Source: Acetomicrobium flavidum
GTDB taxonomy: Bacteria > Synergistota > Synergistia > Synergistales > Acetomicrobiaceae
Direction of reading: 5' to 3'
DNA: 64,000 nt
NCBI RefSeq assembly: GCF_900129645.1
Contig: NZ_FSQZ01000001.1
Location: forward strand, 372,001-436,000
Shown here: one piece after another, positions 15,179 through 24,547 of the stretch
Layout: each line of letters begins with the position of its first letter
Numbering within the stretch: the first letter of the stretch is position 1
The notes under the pieces: generated by a model
What the model saw: only the letters and a program-made list of their open reading frames with translations
What the model was told of the DNA's origin: nothing
Database searches by the model: none
Position numbers and translations under genes: made by a program

Positions 15179-16089
15179 CAATCCCTTCCCAATAAATCCA
15201 AAAGCCTCAATTCTATGACCTGATTGGGATCAAAATCTGCTATTTGCATGTAATAAGATGTGCTTTCAAGTAGAGCTGCCGCAGGGACCATACCATAAAC
15301 TTCCGTTTCGGCTATCGAAATACCCCAGCGTTTAGCTTCAGCCTTAATTAACTCTAACACGCGATACAGCGCATTCTTCTCGTAATCGACTATGTTCATG
15401 CTGACCTGCGTCATGCCTCTCTCCTTGAGCTCAAGCCCGATGGCCTTGACCGCAGAAAATCCGCCGCTTGACGATCTAATTGCCTTGGCAATTGCCTTGG
15501 CTATATTCACGTCCTGAGTGTGCAAGTTCACGTTAAAGGCTACCAGAAACTTCCTTGCTCCTATCACCGTAGCCCCGGCAGTAGGATGTAATTTAGGTTC
15601 CCCTATATCGGGGTGCCTCTCAGGCTTGATTATCTCTTCCTTTAAGACCTCGTACTGCCCCTTTCTGATCACTTCCAGGTTGCGCCGTTCAGGTCTTAAG
15701 GCCGACTCTTCATAGAAGTAGACGGGAACCTTGGTCTCATCGTGAAACAGTTGGGCAAATTTCCTTGAAAACTCTACACATTCCTCCATGGTGGTGTTCC
15801 TCAAGGGAACAAAGGGGATTACATCTACGGCGCCTATCCTAGGGTGAGCACCCTGATGTTTGTTTAAATCTATGTTTTCTATGGCAACCTTGGCCGATTT
15901 GATGAGCGACTCCTCAAGGGCCTCCGGCTCCCCGACCAAGCTCACGACAAGGCGATTGTGATCGGGGTCTGCCCTGTAATCCAGCAAATAACATCCCTTT
16001 GTCTCCTTAAAGGGCTTAACTATGGCCTCTATCACATCCGCACGTCTGCCTTCGCTGAAATTTGGAACGCATTCGATCAACTTCACCAT
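15178..16089 (-). CDS. ftcD: Glutamate formimidoyltransferase
   Basis: A 303-aa protein equal to the N-terminal formiminotransferase part of FTCD. It begins VKLIECVPNFSEGRR, the family start, and contains the HQGAHPRIGAVDVIPF block near residues 80-95. It moves the formimino group from N-formimino-L-glutamate to THF, giving glutamate. Together with the cyclodeaminase at 13295-13921 it reconstitutes the bifunctional enzyme from two genes. It is overlapped by hutI and lies 80 nt downstream of hutH in the same direction. Confidence 0.93.
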   Translation of the reverse strand: MVKLIECVPNFSEGRRADVIEAIVKPFKETKGCYLLDYRADPDHNRLVVSLVGEPEALEESLIKSAKVAIENIDLNKHQGAHPRIGAVDVIPFVPLRNTTMEECVEFSRKFAQLFHDETKVPVYFYEESALRPERRNLEVIRKGQYEVLKEEIIKPERHPDIGEPKLHPTAGATVIGARKFLVAFNVNLHTQDVNIAKAIAKAIRSSSGGFSAVKAIGLELKERGMTQVSMNIVDYEKNALYRVLELIKAEAKRWGISIAETEVYGMVPAAALLESTSYYMQIADFDPNQVIELRLLDLLGRD

Positions 16090-16169
16090 GAATCACAAAC
16101 CTCCTGGTTTAAGTAATTAAGCTATTATTATGCCAATAAGGGCATTCATAACGTCCTTTGGTGCGACGC

Positions 16170-17696
16170 TCAGTCAAGCTCCCCTATCTCACCTTCAACT
16201 GCATTTATAATTTCACCGCTCTCCACGAGCTTTACGACCTCGCTCACCAGTGGGGCCATGAAGGCATCTTCCTCAAGGAAGGGCACCTTTTCCCTGATGA
16301 GCTGATAAGCCCTGTAAACCCCCTTGCCTGGTTTAAGGGGCAGGCTAAACTCCAGGGCCTGAGCTGCGGCAAGCATCTCTATGGCTATGACCTTTTGGGC
16401 GTTGGACAAGATGTTGCGAGCCTTTCTTGCAGCGTAAGCCCCCATGGATACGTGATCTTCCTGGCCGGCCGAGGTGGGAATGGAATCCACCGAGGATGGG
16501 TGAGCCAGTACCTTGTTTTCGGAGACGAGGGCTGCACATACATATTGAGGTATCATAAATCCGCTGTTCACGCCGCTGTTTTCCATCAAGAAGGCGGGCA
16601 ATCCTGAAAGCTTGTGGTCTACAAGCCTTGCAACACGCCTTTCGGAGATGTTAGCAAACTCAGCCACGGCGATGCCCAAAAAGTCCATGGCCAACGCTAT
16701 CGGCTGAGCGTGGAAGTTGCCACCGCTCAAGGCCTCGCCGTCGGCGGGAAATATCAACGGGTTATCGGTTACGGAATTAATCTCGATGTCTATCTTTTGG
16801 CGAACGAAGTCCAAGGCATCACGGCTGGCACCGTGCACCTGCGGAATGCACCTGAGGGAGTAAGCATCCTGAACCCTCGCAGCCTTGAAGGCCTCTATAA
16901 TCTCACTTCCTTCGATGAGACGCCTGACGTTCGATGCGCTTGCTCTTTGGCCAAAGTGTGGCCTCAAGTCATGTGTCCGCGGATCGAATGCGTAAGGAAC
17001 GCCATGGAGCGCTTCAAGCGACATGGCCCCCGCTATGTCGGCTACCTTGGACAATTTTAGCGCGTCATATAGGGCTAAGGAGGCTACCGCCGTCGTGGCG
17101 GCCGTACCATTGTTTAAGGCAAGCCCCTCTTTGGGTTTAAGCTTAATGGGCTTGAGGCCGGCTTGCTCCAGGGCACGAGCAGCCGACATCCTTTGGCCCT
17201 TGTAAAAGACCTCCCCAAGGCCCAAAAGGGCTATGGCCAGGTGAGACAGAGGACACAAATCTCCGCTGGCTCCTACTGAACCCTGAGAGGGTATCACCGG
17301 ATGGATACCGCAGTTTAACATATCGACCAGGAGCGACAAAGTCTCCAGGCTTATCCCGGAAAAGCCCCTTATCAGGGTATTTATGCGAAGCAACATAATT
17401 GCTCGAACAACGGCTTCATCGAAGGGATCTCCCACTCCGGAAGCATGACTTTTAAGCAGGTTCTCCTGTAGGGTCTCGCTCTGTTCCGAGGGAATAGTGA
17501 CGGAAGCGAGATCGCCAAACCCGGTCGTAATCCCGTATACGACCCTGCCTTCCTCGACCCACTTCTCCACGATGGAAGCCCCTCGCTGCACAAAGGCCTT
17601 TGCTGCCGGATCCAAGTCCACCCTGCAACCGCCCCTGGCAACCTTAACGACGTCTTCCAACGTCAAAGAATGACCGTTGAGGTGAATCGTTTCCAT
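16170..17696 (-). CDS. hutH: Histidine ammonia-lyase
   Basis: A 508-aa lyase converting histidine to urocanate and ammonia. The MIO prosthetic-group triad Ala-Ser-Gly is in GSVGASGDLCPLSHL near residues 140-154. YGITTGFG lies near the N-terminus, and SVTDNPLIF, followed by NFHAQP, in the middle. The length matches bacterial HutH. GGGAGGAG precedes the ATG at 17696. It is the first gene of hutH-ftcD-hutI-cyclodeaminase. No hutU (urocanase), HutC/HutP-type regulator or histidine permease is next to it. The 58-nt gap to amrS is short and shows no clear promoter. Confidence 0.95.
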   Translation of the reverse strand: METIHLNGHSLTLEDVVKVARGGCRVDLDPAAKAFVQRGASIVEKWVEEGRVVYGITTGFGDLASVTIPSEQSETLQENLLKSHASGVGDPFDEAVVRAIMLLRINTLIRGFSGISLETLSLLVDMLNCGIHPVIPSQGSVGASGDLCPLSHLAIALLGLGEVFYKGQRMSAARALEQAGLKPIKLKPKEGLALNNGTAATTAVASLALYDALKLSKVADIAGAMSLEALHGVPYAFDPRTHDLRPHFGQRASASNVRRLIEGSEIIEAFKAARVQDAYSLRCIPQVHGASRDALDFVRQKIDIEINSVTDNPLIFPADGEALSGGNFHAQPIALAMDFLGIAVAEFANISERRVARLVDHKLSGLPAFLMENSGVNSGFMIPQYVCAALVSENKVLAHPSSVDSIPTSAGQEDHVSMGAYAARKARNILSNAQKVIAIEMLAAAQALEFSLPLKPGKGVYRAYQLIREKVPFLEEDAFMAPLVSEVVKLVESGEIINAVEGEIGELD

Positions 17697-17754
17697 GCCT
17701 GCTCCTCCCTAAAGTCTAAAGATTGGAATTCGTTATTTAAAGTATGCCATAAAA

Positions 17755-18744
17755 TCAAAAAAGTACAATCCCCAAATCACTACCGCACCCGGGACAGGTG
17801 CCATCAGGATTTACGGCAAGCAACTTGACGTCATAGCCACTCCTTTTTATGGCCAGCTTTCCGCATCCGGGGCAATGAGTATCGCAGTCATCAGGCACAT
17901 TGCCAAGGTACACGAAGTTTAAGTATCTTAAGGCGATCTCCTTCGCCTTTTTCAGCAGCAAAATATCTGTAGGCGGCTTATTCCACTTATATGCCGGGAA
18001 ATACCTTGAAATATGAAGCGGAACGCCTTTTCCAAGCTCACCGGCAATCCAGGAGCACATCTTCTCGAACTTGGACAGGTCATCATTGATGCCCGTTACC
18101 AAGAGATGCGTTATCTCGACATGTACGTCACAGCTGACCATAGACTTCAAGGTAGACTGCACGATCTTCAGGTCGCCTCCAAGTTTCCTGTAAGTTGTCT
18201 CGTCGAAGGCCTTGAGGTCAACGTTTGCAGCATTAATATGAGGAAGCAGATCCTTCAAAGGGGAGGAATTTATAAGGCCATTTGTCACCAAGACGGTCCT
18301 TATTCCCTCTTTTTTTAAGGCGGGCATGGCATCCGAGAGATATTCAAAACATATCAGCGGTTCGTTATAGGTGAAAGCAACCGCCCCGGAACGGTATTTT
18401 TTTGCAAGGGATATCAGCTCATCCACCCCAATGTAGGACATCTCGATTTGACTCACCCAGGTGGAGATATGCCAGTTCTGACAAAAGGGACAACTCATGT
18501 TGCACCCCACGGAACCCAAAGATAGGACAGGTTTGCCCGGCAAGAAATGATATAAGGGCTTTTTTTCCATGGGGTCCATGGCAACGCTGGAGAACATGCC
18601 GTAAGTTAAAGCTTCCAACCCTTCGTTCGGCACATGTTCGCGAACGCGACAAAGTCCCCTCTTGCCGGAAGGTATCAGGCAACCATGGGGACAGAGATCG
18701 CACCTGACATTTTCGTCCTCCCAATGCCAGTAAAGGGCCCTCAT
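17755..18744 (-). CDS. amrS: AmmeMemoRadiSam system radical SAM enzyme
   Basis: A 329-aa radical SAM enzyme related to pyruvate formate-lyase activases. An N-terminal cysteine block CDLCPHGC near 15-22 is followed by the SAM-cluster motif CNMSCPFC near 80-87, and a C-terminal pair of CPGCG-like knuckles follows. The AmmeMemoRadiSam set is defined by co-occurrence of this enzyme with Memo-like and AMMECR1-like domains; the reaction is not established. The ATG overlaps the upstream Memo-AMMECR1 stop by 4 nt, so the two proteins are made together. Confidence 0.88.
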   Translation of the reverse strand: MRALYWHWEDENVRCDLCPHGCLIPSGKRGLCRVREHVPNEGLEALTYGMFSSVAMDPMEKKPLYHFLPGKPVLSLGSVGCNMSCPFCQNWHISTWVSQIEMSYIGVDELISLAKKYRSGAVAFTYNEPLICFEYLSDAMPALKKEGIRTVLVTNGLINSSPLKDLLPHINAANVDLKAFDETTYRKLGGDLKIVQSTLKSMVSCDVHVEITHLLVTGINDDLSKFEKMCSWIAGELGKGVPLHISRYFPAYKWNKPPTDILLLKKAKEIALRYLNFVYLGNVPDDCDTHCPGCGKLAIKRSGYDVKLLAVNPDGTCPGCGSDLGIVLF

Positions 18745-20102
18745 AGATCTTTTTCCACTTCCTCGTAGCGCTCAACTGTAAATCTGTAAATCTTAGCTCC
18801 TTTTAGAGAGCTTATTCCGGCCTTCTGGGCTGCAATCTCTAGCTGATATTCCACGGTGTCAACCCCTTCCAGATCGGGAAGAAGCACGCCCTTCCTAAGG
18901 CCTTTCTCCACCACTACGCCGTAAACTTTAGGGTCAAGCTCATCGACAGAAGCCACAAGCTCCAGGTCGCTCAAGACGTCCACCGAAAATCTCACTCCCG
19001 CCAGTTCCTCTTCGCTTAAGGGCATGAACCTAGGGTCCTCAAAAGCCGCCGCCAGTGCGTTATATATGATCTCCGAGGCCAAATTTTCCCTGACCGGGCT
19101 AATTGTACCTATACACCCCCTTAAAGAGCCGTCCAACCTTTTAATCGAGACAAAGCATCCTCGCCTTTTGCTCCATAAATCCACCTGAGGAGATAACGAA
19201 AATGCCTGCGAGGGGTCCAACACCTGTTTCGTCTTAAGATAATGTTCCACAGAGAGCCTTGCAAGCCTAACGTAGGGATGCGACTCGACGCCGCTTGAGC
19301 CGCCCTTTGCAGCTTTCGTCGGCATCCATATGGCCGTACAGTAACCTACCCCAAAGGGACCTTCGTAGGACAACACGGAAATGGGTTCACCCTCTGCCAT
19401 GCCAAGAAATGCCAGAGCCGAACGCAGGCCGCACTCCCCTGCTCGTTCGATCTCATCTTCAGGCAGGGACAGAAGCTCTTCGGCGTTCGAAGTTTCAAAT
19501 GCCCTTACGACGGCAGCGTCGAAATCCTTGGCCCTAGGATGATATCCGGCAGGAGCGGAAGGAATTAGCCTGTGAGACAGATCTCCGCTAAATATGATGC
19601 CGAGGTTTTTGTCGTTTGCATCAAATCGCCTCAAAAACTTGCCCAAGGTGTAACTTTCCTCGTAATCCAATCCCAAAGGATTCGCTATAACTACCTTGGA
19701 CAACGTCCCCCATGTCCTATTTAAATAATAAAGCGGAACGAAGGAAGCGTGATCTAGTTCGACAAGCCGCCCCTTCGATCGACTGACAGGCAATCCTTTA
19801 GACTCCATATATTCGGCTAAGCTTGAGGCTAGCTCCGGATCGCCGTCGACTTCAAGCCTACAGTTGCGTGCACGAAACATCCCCATGTCGCCCTTAAATT
19901 GGTTTGCGCAGATCACGTGCAATCCCCTGCCCATGGCATGATGGGGCGTCAATATTATTAGCGAATCGGGCAGTTCGTCCTTCAATCTTTTGGCAATTTC
20001 TTTCATGCCCTCTATCGTCTTGACAGCGGCCGCTTCCTCCCCTCTTCCGACTTCGGGTATTATGATGGGCGGATGCGGCACAAAGATGGCCCACCTCCAC
20101 AA
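18741..20102 (-). CDS. Memo / AMMECR1 fusion protein (AmmeMemoRadiSam)
   Basis: A 453-aa two-domain protein. The N-terminal Memo-like domain (about 1-260), related to class III extradiol dioxygenases, keeps candidate metal ligands in VPHPP, TPHHAMG and FSGDLSHR. The C-terminal AMMECR1 domain (about 270-450) has RRGCFVSIKRLDGSLRGCIG. In many organisms these domains are separate genes; here they are fused, and the fusion is coupled to amrS by a 4-nt overlap. TTG at 20102 is preferred because GGAGG sits 8 nt upstream; a TTG at 20117 overlaps that site. The biochemical role is unknown. Confidence 0.87.
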   Translation of the reverse strand: MWRWAIFVPHPPIIIPEVGRGEEAAAVKTIEGMKEIAKRLKDELPDSLIILTPHHAMGRGLHVICANQFKGDMGMFRARNCRLEVDGDPELASSLAEYMESKGLPVSRSKGRLVELDHASFVPLYYLNRTWGTLSKVVIANPLGLDYEESYTLGKFLRRFDANDKNLGIIFSGDLSHRLIPSAPAGYHPRAKDFDAAVVRAFETSNAEELLSLPEDEIERAGECGLRSALAFLGMAEGEPISVLSYEGPFGVGYCTAIWMPTKAAKGGSSGVESHPYVRLARLSVEHYLKTKQVLDPSQAFSLSPQVDLWSKRRGCFVSIKRLDGSLRGCIGTISPVRENLASEIIYNALAAAFEDPRFMPLSEEELAGVRFSVDVLSDLELVASVDELDPKVYGVVVEKGLRKGVLLPDLEGVDTVEYQLEIAAQKAGISSLKGAKIYRFTVERYEEVEKDL

Positions 20103-20120
20103 TTCGATCGCCTCCAAACA

Positions 20121-21185
20121 TCAAATTATGAGCATGGCATCCCCAAAGGAATAAAACCTGTACCTTTCCTTTACCGCCTCTCGGTATGCCTTCATCGTCA
20201 AATCGTAACCTGCCATGGCGGACACGAGCATCAACAAGGTGCTTTTTGGAAGATGAAAGTTCGTTATTAGCCCATCAATGACCTTAAACTCATAGCCCGG
20301 AAATACAAAAAGTTCCGTGCTTCCCTTACCTGGTGAAATAATACCTTTGTCTACGGCTGCCGACTCCAGGCACCTCACTACCGTGGTTCCGACGGCTATG
20401 ATGCGCCTACCTTCGTATTTAGCCCTGTTTATCGAATCAGCAGCGCTAGATGAAATGTGATAATCTTCGCGATGCATTGCGTGTTCCTTGATGTTTTTTA
20501 CCTTAACGGGCCTAAAGGTGCCCGGGCCTACGTGAAGCGTTATATATACAAGTTCGATCCCTGCTGAGGCCAATCTCTTAAGAAGGGATTCAGTGAAATG
20601 AAATCCGGCCGTCGGGGCGGCAACGGAGCCATCGACTCGAGCATAGACTGTCTGATAACTCTTCAGGGCCTTATCGTTCTCACTTACATAGGGCGGAAGT
20701 GGCACCTTGCCTTTCTTTGTAATTACGTTGTAGGGAGAGTCATTGCCTATTATTTGGACCTTTCTCATTCCCTGGTCCAATCTGTCAAGGATCAAGATGG
20801 AAGTTTCAGAATCGATGATCACGCTGTCGCCAGCATTTAACCTTTTCCCAGGGCGCACCAATGCCTCCCAACAGCTGAAACCATCATCCAATGGCTTGAC
20901 CAACAGCACTTCGGCCTTGCCACCGTTTTGATTTTTGCGCCCCAAAAAACGCGCCGGTATTACCTTCGTATCGTTCAAGACCAAAACGTCACCTGCTTTT
21001 AGGTAATCCGGTATCTCGTAAAATACCCTATGTTCGAGATTGCCGGTTTTTCTATCCACTACCAGCAACCTTGAACGATCTCTAGGTTCAACGGGATATT
21101 GGGCTATGAGTTCCTCGGGAAGCTCATAATCATACGCCGAAATGTCATAGATATCTACCGTAGTACATCCATGTCTTTGCAACAT
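20121..21185 (-). CDS. queA: S-adenosylmethionine:tRNA ribosyltransferase-isomerase
   Basis: A 354-aa enzyme that transfers and isomerises the ribosyl part of SAM onto preQ1 in tRNA, giving epoxyqueuosine. YDYELPEELIAQYPVEPRDRSRL lies near the N-terminus (quoted in part: IAQYPVEPRDRSRL), with NDTKVIPARFLG near 80, AAPTAGFHFTE near 220 and LHVGPGTFRPV near 245. ATG at 21185 has GAGG 6 nt upstream; a TTG at 21197 overlaps the previous stop and is less likely. It lies in the familiar ruvCAB-queA neighbourhood. tgt is not in the window. Confidence 0.95.
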   Translation of the reverse strand: MLQRHGCTTVDIYDISAYDYELPEELIAQYPVEPRDRSRLLVVDRKTGNLEHRVFYEIPDYLKAGDVLVLNDTKVIPARFLGRKNQNGGKAEVLLVKPLDDGFSCWEALVRPGKRLNAGDSVIIDSETSILILDRLDQGMRKVQIIGNDSPYNVITKKGKVPLPPYVSENDKALKSYQTVYARVDGSVAAPTAGFHFTESLLKRLASAGIELVYITLHVGPGTFRPVKVKNIKEHAMHREDYHISSSAADSINRAKYEGRRIIAVGTTVVRCLESAAVDKGIISPGKGSTELFVFPGYEFKVIDGLITNFHLPKSTLLMLVSAMAGYDLTMKAYREAVKERYRFYSFGDAMLII

Positions 21186-21193
21186 AAAACACC

Positions 21194-22612
21194 TCAATAA
21201 AGCTTTTGTAGCTGTGTGCCGGGATAATAGTACTTCACGATCTTCTCGGCCGACCAGCCGTTTTCCGCCATCGCCTTAGCTCCCCACTGACACATGCCAA
21301 CCCCGTGACCCCAGCCCTTCCCCTGAAAGACGAACGTCGTGCCTCGCGCTACCCCCGTTGTGTCCCTGTCAGCCGATTCATCGGGCATTTCCCACTGAGG
21401 CCAGAGTAGCTTGGGATCTTTTTTGCTTGAACTTTCGGGGGTCGATGGCGCAAGGGCTTTGCCCCCCCTGCGTGCTAAGGCTTTTTGTACATACTCTTCC
21501 TTCTTTTCGGGATGAAGCAGCATATCCAAGAGCTCCTCAGATGTGAACGCACCTTCCCTGGTTAGCGTTATCAATGTGGAGCTTTGAGACTGAGCGCCGT
21601 CGGGCTCGGAAGGTTTTGGAGCAGGCTTTACAACCCTTGGCGCCTGCCCGTCGGCACTGACTGTAAACATGGTACTTTTAAGTTCTTTGGCACCCAAAGC
21701 CATCCTGAGATCATGGGATTTGATGGTCTTTCTTCCCCTGCTTCCGACGATCTCAACCGTCTCAACCCTGCCACCAGGGCCAAATTTTGCGGGTCTTATC
21801 TCAAATACAGAACCCACGTCTATGCCAGCCCTTGAAAGCCTTCTGCCAATCTCGTCGCCGCTTATCTTTAACGACCAAGACGAATAGGGGGACTGATATT
21901 CGAAGGGCTCCTGCACCGACCTTAGATAGGGGATGTCCTGTCCCCAAACAGACTGGACGTTGCTCGTCCAGCCACCGCTATCTGAATGAAAAAATGTAGC
22001 TGCAGGCCTCCCTCCATAGTACAACACCATTCCCCTCGTGCTTTCTATGGCTTGCGTCAATCTTGAGTCCTCAGCGCTTACCCCCCTATAGGGAAGGCAG
22101 TGATCAGTAGCACACAGGTCAAAACCCGCGCTGCCATGTCTTCCCCTTTCTGCCAATGCATAAGTCCTTGCCGTAATTGCCTGGGCCCTCAGTGCTTCCA
22201 TGGGCCAATTGGGATTTACCTCTATCTTTAAAACGCCCTTTAGGTAATCTTCGATCGGCAGTTCGTTTACAACCGTAAAGGAGTTGCTGCTCGCCACGAG
22301 CCTGAATATCCCCCTATAGGGCTTGCCATTTAGATAAAGCAAGCCCTTCGACTTTACGGTCACCGGAAGAGCTAGTGTTTTTCCGCCAACCGCTATGTTG
22401 TTACGCCCTCCAGCGCTGACGGAGACGGTACCCCGAAAACTAGCCTGCTTGCCGGAAGCATCGTAAAAAGTGATGCTGTTTGCCTTAAGAGTACAGTTAG
22501 AGACTCCGCTTGCCAGACCAACGGATACGCTTGGCTCTCCTGCGAAACCCATAGGAACGAAAAATGCTCCAAGCAAAAGGAAAGCCAAGGCAATCTTTAG
22601 ATAACGCTTCAT
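21194..22612 (-). CDS. SpoIID/LytB domain protein, exported
   Basis: A 472-aa protein with a signal peptide (MKRYLKIALAFLLLGAFF, cleavage near GFAG). The SpoIID core (about 120-300) includes LPIEDYLKGVLKIEVNP, AQAITARTYAL and the conserved TFFHSDSGGWT. A low-complexity linker rich in Pro, Ser and Lys precedes the C-terminal WGHGVGMCQWGA block, so the SpoIID domain is split by an insertion. Family members are peptidoglycan lytic transglycosylases; in non-sporulating bacteria the role is likely wall remodelling or division. ATG at 22612 has AAGGGAG 8 nt upstream; a GTG at 22619-22621 is rejected. Confidence 0.88.
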   Translation of the reverse strand: MKRYLKIALAFLLLGAFFVPMGFAGEPSVSVGLASGVSNCTLKANSITFYDASGKQASFRGTVSVSAGGRNNIAVGGKTLALPVTVKSKGLLYLNGKPYRGIFRLVASSNSFTVVNELPIEDYLKGVLKIEVNPNWPMEALRAQAITARTYALAERGRHGSAGFDLCATDHCLPYRGVSAEDSRLTQAIESTRGMVLYYGGRPAATFFHSDSGGWTSNVQSVWGQDIPYLRSVQEPFEYQSPYSSWSLKISGDEIGRRLSRAGIDVGSVFEIRPAKFGPGGRVETVEIVGSRGRKTIKSHDLRMALGAKELKSTMFTVSADGQAPRVVKPAPKPSEPDGAQSQSSTLITLTREGAFTSEELLDMLLHPEKKEEYVQKALARRGGKALAPSTPESSSKKDPKLLWPQWEMPDESADRDTTGVARGTTFVFQGKGWGHGVGMCQWGAKAMAENGWSAEKIVKYYYPGTQLQKLY

Positions 22613-22642
22613 GAACGCCACTCCCTTCGATAGCTTACTTCA

Positions 22643-22882
22643 TCACCTGAACCATCGGCCCAATAAATTTAACACGATGGATAGCACCAGGCTTAAAATC
22701 AACATGCTGACAATGGGAAATATTATTACGACATTCTTTTTGCGAATCACTATATCTCCAGGCAGATGTCCGAAGGAAATTCCGCCTTTACCCGCAAAGT
22801 AAAGGGCAACCCCTATAAGCAAGATGAAAAATCCGAAAATGATCAGCATCTTTCCCATATCCTGCATGATGAACACCACCAT
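22643..22882 (-). CDS. DUF2905 small membrane protein
   Basis: 79 aa with two hydrophobic helices (about 13-30 and 50-72) flanking a conserved GHLPGDIVIRKKN segment, the hallmark of DUF2905. Function is unknown. The gene sits next to ruvB and upstream of the SpoIID-like gene, a common position for this family. The exact start is unclear, since ATG codons at 22882, 22867 and 22858 are all in frame and none has a strong ribosome site. Confidence 0.82.
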   Translation of the reverse strand: MVVFIMQDMGKMLIIFGFFILLIGVALYFAGKGGISFGHLPGDIVIRKKNVVIIFPIVSMLILSLVLSIVLNLLGRWFR

Positions 22883-22896
22883 CTATCAATAATCTC

Positions 22897-23934
22897 TCAA
22901 AAAAGCGTCAGGTTTTCATCTTTTTCAGGAAAGGCCTTGACACGCTCAATTCCTAGGAGGTCGTAGGCCTTTTTTGTGGCAACCCTACCGACCTTGGTCC
23001 GCTCGATCAGCCCGTTTCTAAGCAGAAAAGGTTCGTAGATTTCCTCTACGGTCCTTTCCTCCTCGCTCATGGCTGCCGCCAAAGTTGAAAGTCCAACAGG
23101 TCCTCCGCCGAAAAGCTCAATTAGTACGCTCAAAAGCTTTCTTTCCTGCTCATCGATCCCATTCTCATCGATCCCAAGTAAATCCAAGGCATACTTAGCG
23201 ATCTGTAGGTTTATCACCTTCATCTTACGGGCATCGGCCACATCCCTAACCCTTCTCAGCAAACGCAGCGCCACGCGAGGCGTACCCCTTGATCTTCTGG
23301 CTATCTCCACGACAGCTTCCTCATCGATGGTCACGGACAACACGGATGCACCTCTAAGCACGATATTGGCAAGCTCATCCACGGAGTAGTAATCTAACTG
23401 TTCTACAATGCCAAACCTCCCCCTCAATGGAGCTGACAGCAACGTGGGCTTGGTAGTAGCTCCTATCAAGGTAAATTTCGGCAACGTCAACCTGATACTC
23501 CTGGCCATAGGCCCCTTCCCAATTATTATATTCAACGAGAAGTCCTCCATGGCCGAATAAAGGACCTCTTCCACATGAGGAGAAAGCCTGTGAATTTCGT
23601 CTATGAAAAGTACGTCCTTTAGCTTGAGGGATGACAGTATGGCTGCCAAATCTCCGGTACGGGAGATCGCGGGGCCTGTCGTGGTCTTAAGCTCGCCCCC
23701 CATCTCGCGGGCAATCACTCCCGCCAGGGTGGTCTTACCCAAACCCGGGGGTCCGCAAAAGAGCGAATGATCCAAAGGTTCATCCCTTGCCTTGGCCGCT
23801 TTTATGAATATGCTCAGTTTATTGACTACCTTGGCCTGGCCGACGAACTCATTCAGCCTTTGGGGTCTGATGAAGACGTCCTCCTCCATCGACAGCGGTT
23901 GCTCGCTCACCAGCCTGGCCGAACTTTTCTTCAT
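22897..23934 (-). CDS. ruvB: Holliday junction branch migration ATPase RuvB
   Basis: A 345-aa AAA+ motor that with RuvA drives branch migration. Walker A GPPGLGKTTLAG is near residues 62-73, Walker B DEIHRL near 115, and the family's arginine-finger region is RGRFG near 170. A C-terminal winged-helix domain follows (about 265-330). The length is typical. It is the third gene of ruvC-ruvA-ruvB, 19 nt after ruvA. Confidence 0.97.
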   Translation of the reverse strand: MKKSSARLVSEQPLSMEEDVFIRPQRLNEFVGQAKVVNKLSIFIKAAKARDEPLDHSLFCGPPGLGKTTLAGVIAREMGGELKTTTGPAISRTGDLAAILSSLKLKDVLFIDEIHRLSPHVEEVLYSAMEDFSLNIIIGKGPMARSIRLTLPKFTLIGATTKPTLLSAPLRGRFGIVEQLDYYSVDELANIVLRGASVLSVTIDEEAVVEIARRSRGTPRVALRLLRRVRDVADARKMKVINLQIAKYALDLLGIDENGIDEQERKLLSVLIELFGGGPVGLSTLAAAMSEEERTVEEIYEPFLLRNGLIERTKVGRVATKKAYDLLGIERVKAFPEKDENLTLF

Positions 23935-23953
23935 ATGACATCACTCCGAACTG

Positions 23954-24544
23954 CTATCCTATCAAAGCCCTTAAGGCCTGCTGAAGCAATTTTTCCTCCG
24001 ACTGACATGCGATGTCTTGGCTTTTCTCCAAGATTCCTATAGCCTTGTTTATTTCTCCGTCGCTGAAATTAAGCTCCTTCAAGGCCAATCTGATTACCTG
24101 AAGTTTATCGTTTGCCTCAGGCAGGTCGGTTTCGCCTGCAAAAACCTTTTTAACCTTATCCTTTAATTCAAAACAGATTCTCTCTGCTGTCTTGTGACCT
24201 ATGCCGGGAACCCTTTCCAGCCTCTCCGGATTTTGATCCTGTATGATCTTTACCAATTCAGGCGCCGACAGCCATCGAAGTATAGATATCGCCGTCCTGG
24301 CTCCCATGCCCTTTACGTTCTTTAACATCAAGAAAAATTCCCTTTCCGAATAATCGCCAAAGCCAAAGAGCAAAGGGCCGCTTTCGCTTATATGGAGGTA
24401 GACAGGCAGGGTCACCTTATCTCCCACCCTACATAAGGAGAGGGCTTCACGAGAACAGGTGACCTCCAGTCCAACACCCGCAACATCTATTACTACCAAA
24501 TTTTCTCTGATGTTTACGATAAGCCCTGAGATGAACCTGATCAT
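23954..24544 (-). CDS. ruvA: Holliday junction DNA helicase subunit RuvA
   Basis: A 196-aa junction-recognition protein: N-terminal OB domain, central helix-hairpin-helix pair with NVKGMGARTAISIL and RVPGIGHKTAERI (about 78-125), and a C-terminal RuvB-binding domain joined by a flexible linker. It starts 3 nt after the ruvC stop. Confidence 0.96.
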   Translation of the reverse strand: MIRFISGLIVNIRENLVVIDVAGVGLEVTCSREALSLCRVGDKVTLPVYLHISESGPLLFGFGDYSEREFFLMLKNVKGMGARTAISILRWLSAPELVKIIQDQNPERLERVPGIGHKTAERICFELKDKVKKVFAGETDLPEANDKLQVIRLALKELNFSDGEINKAIGILEKSQDIACQSEEKLLQQALRALIG

Positions 24545-24547
24545 GCC

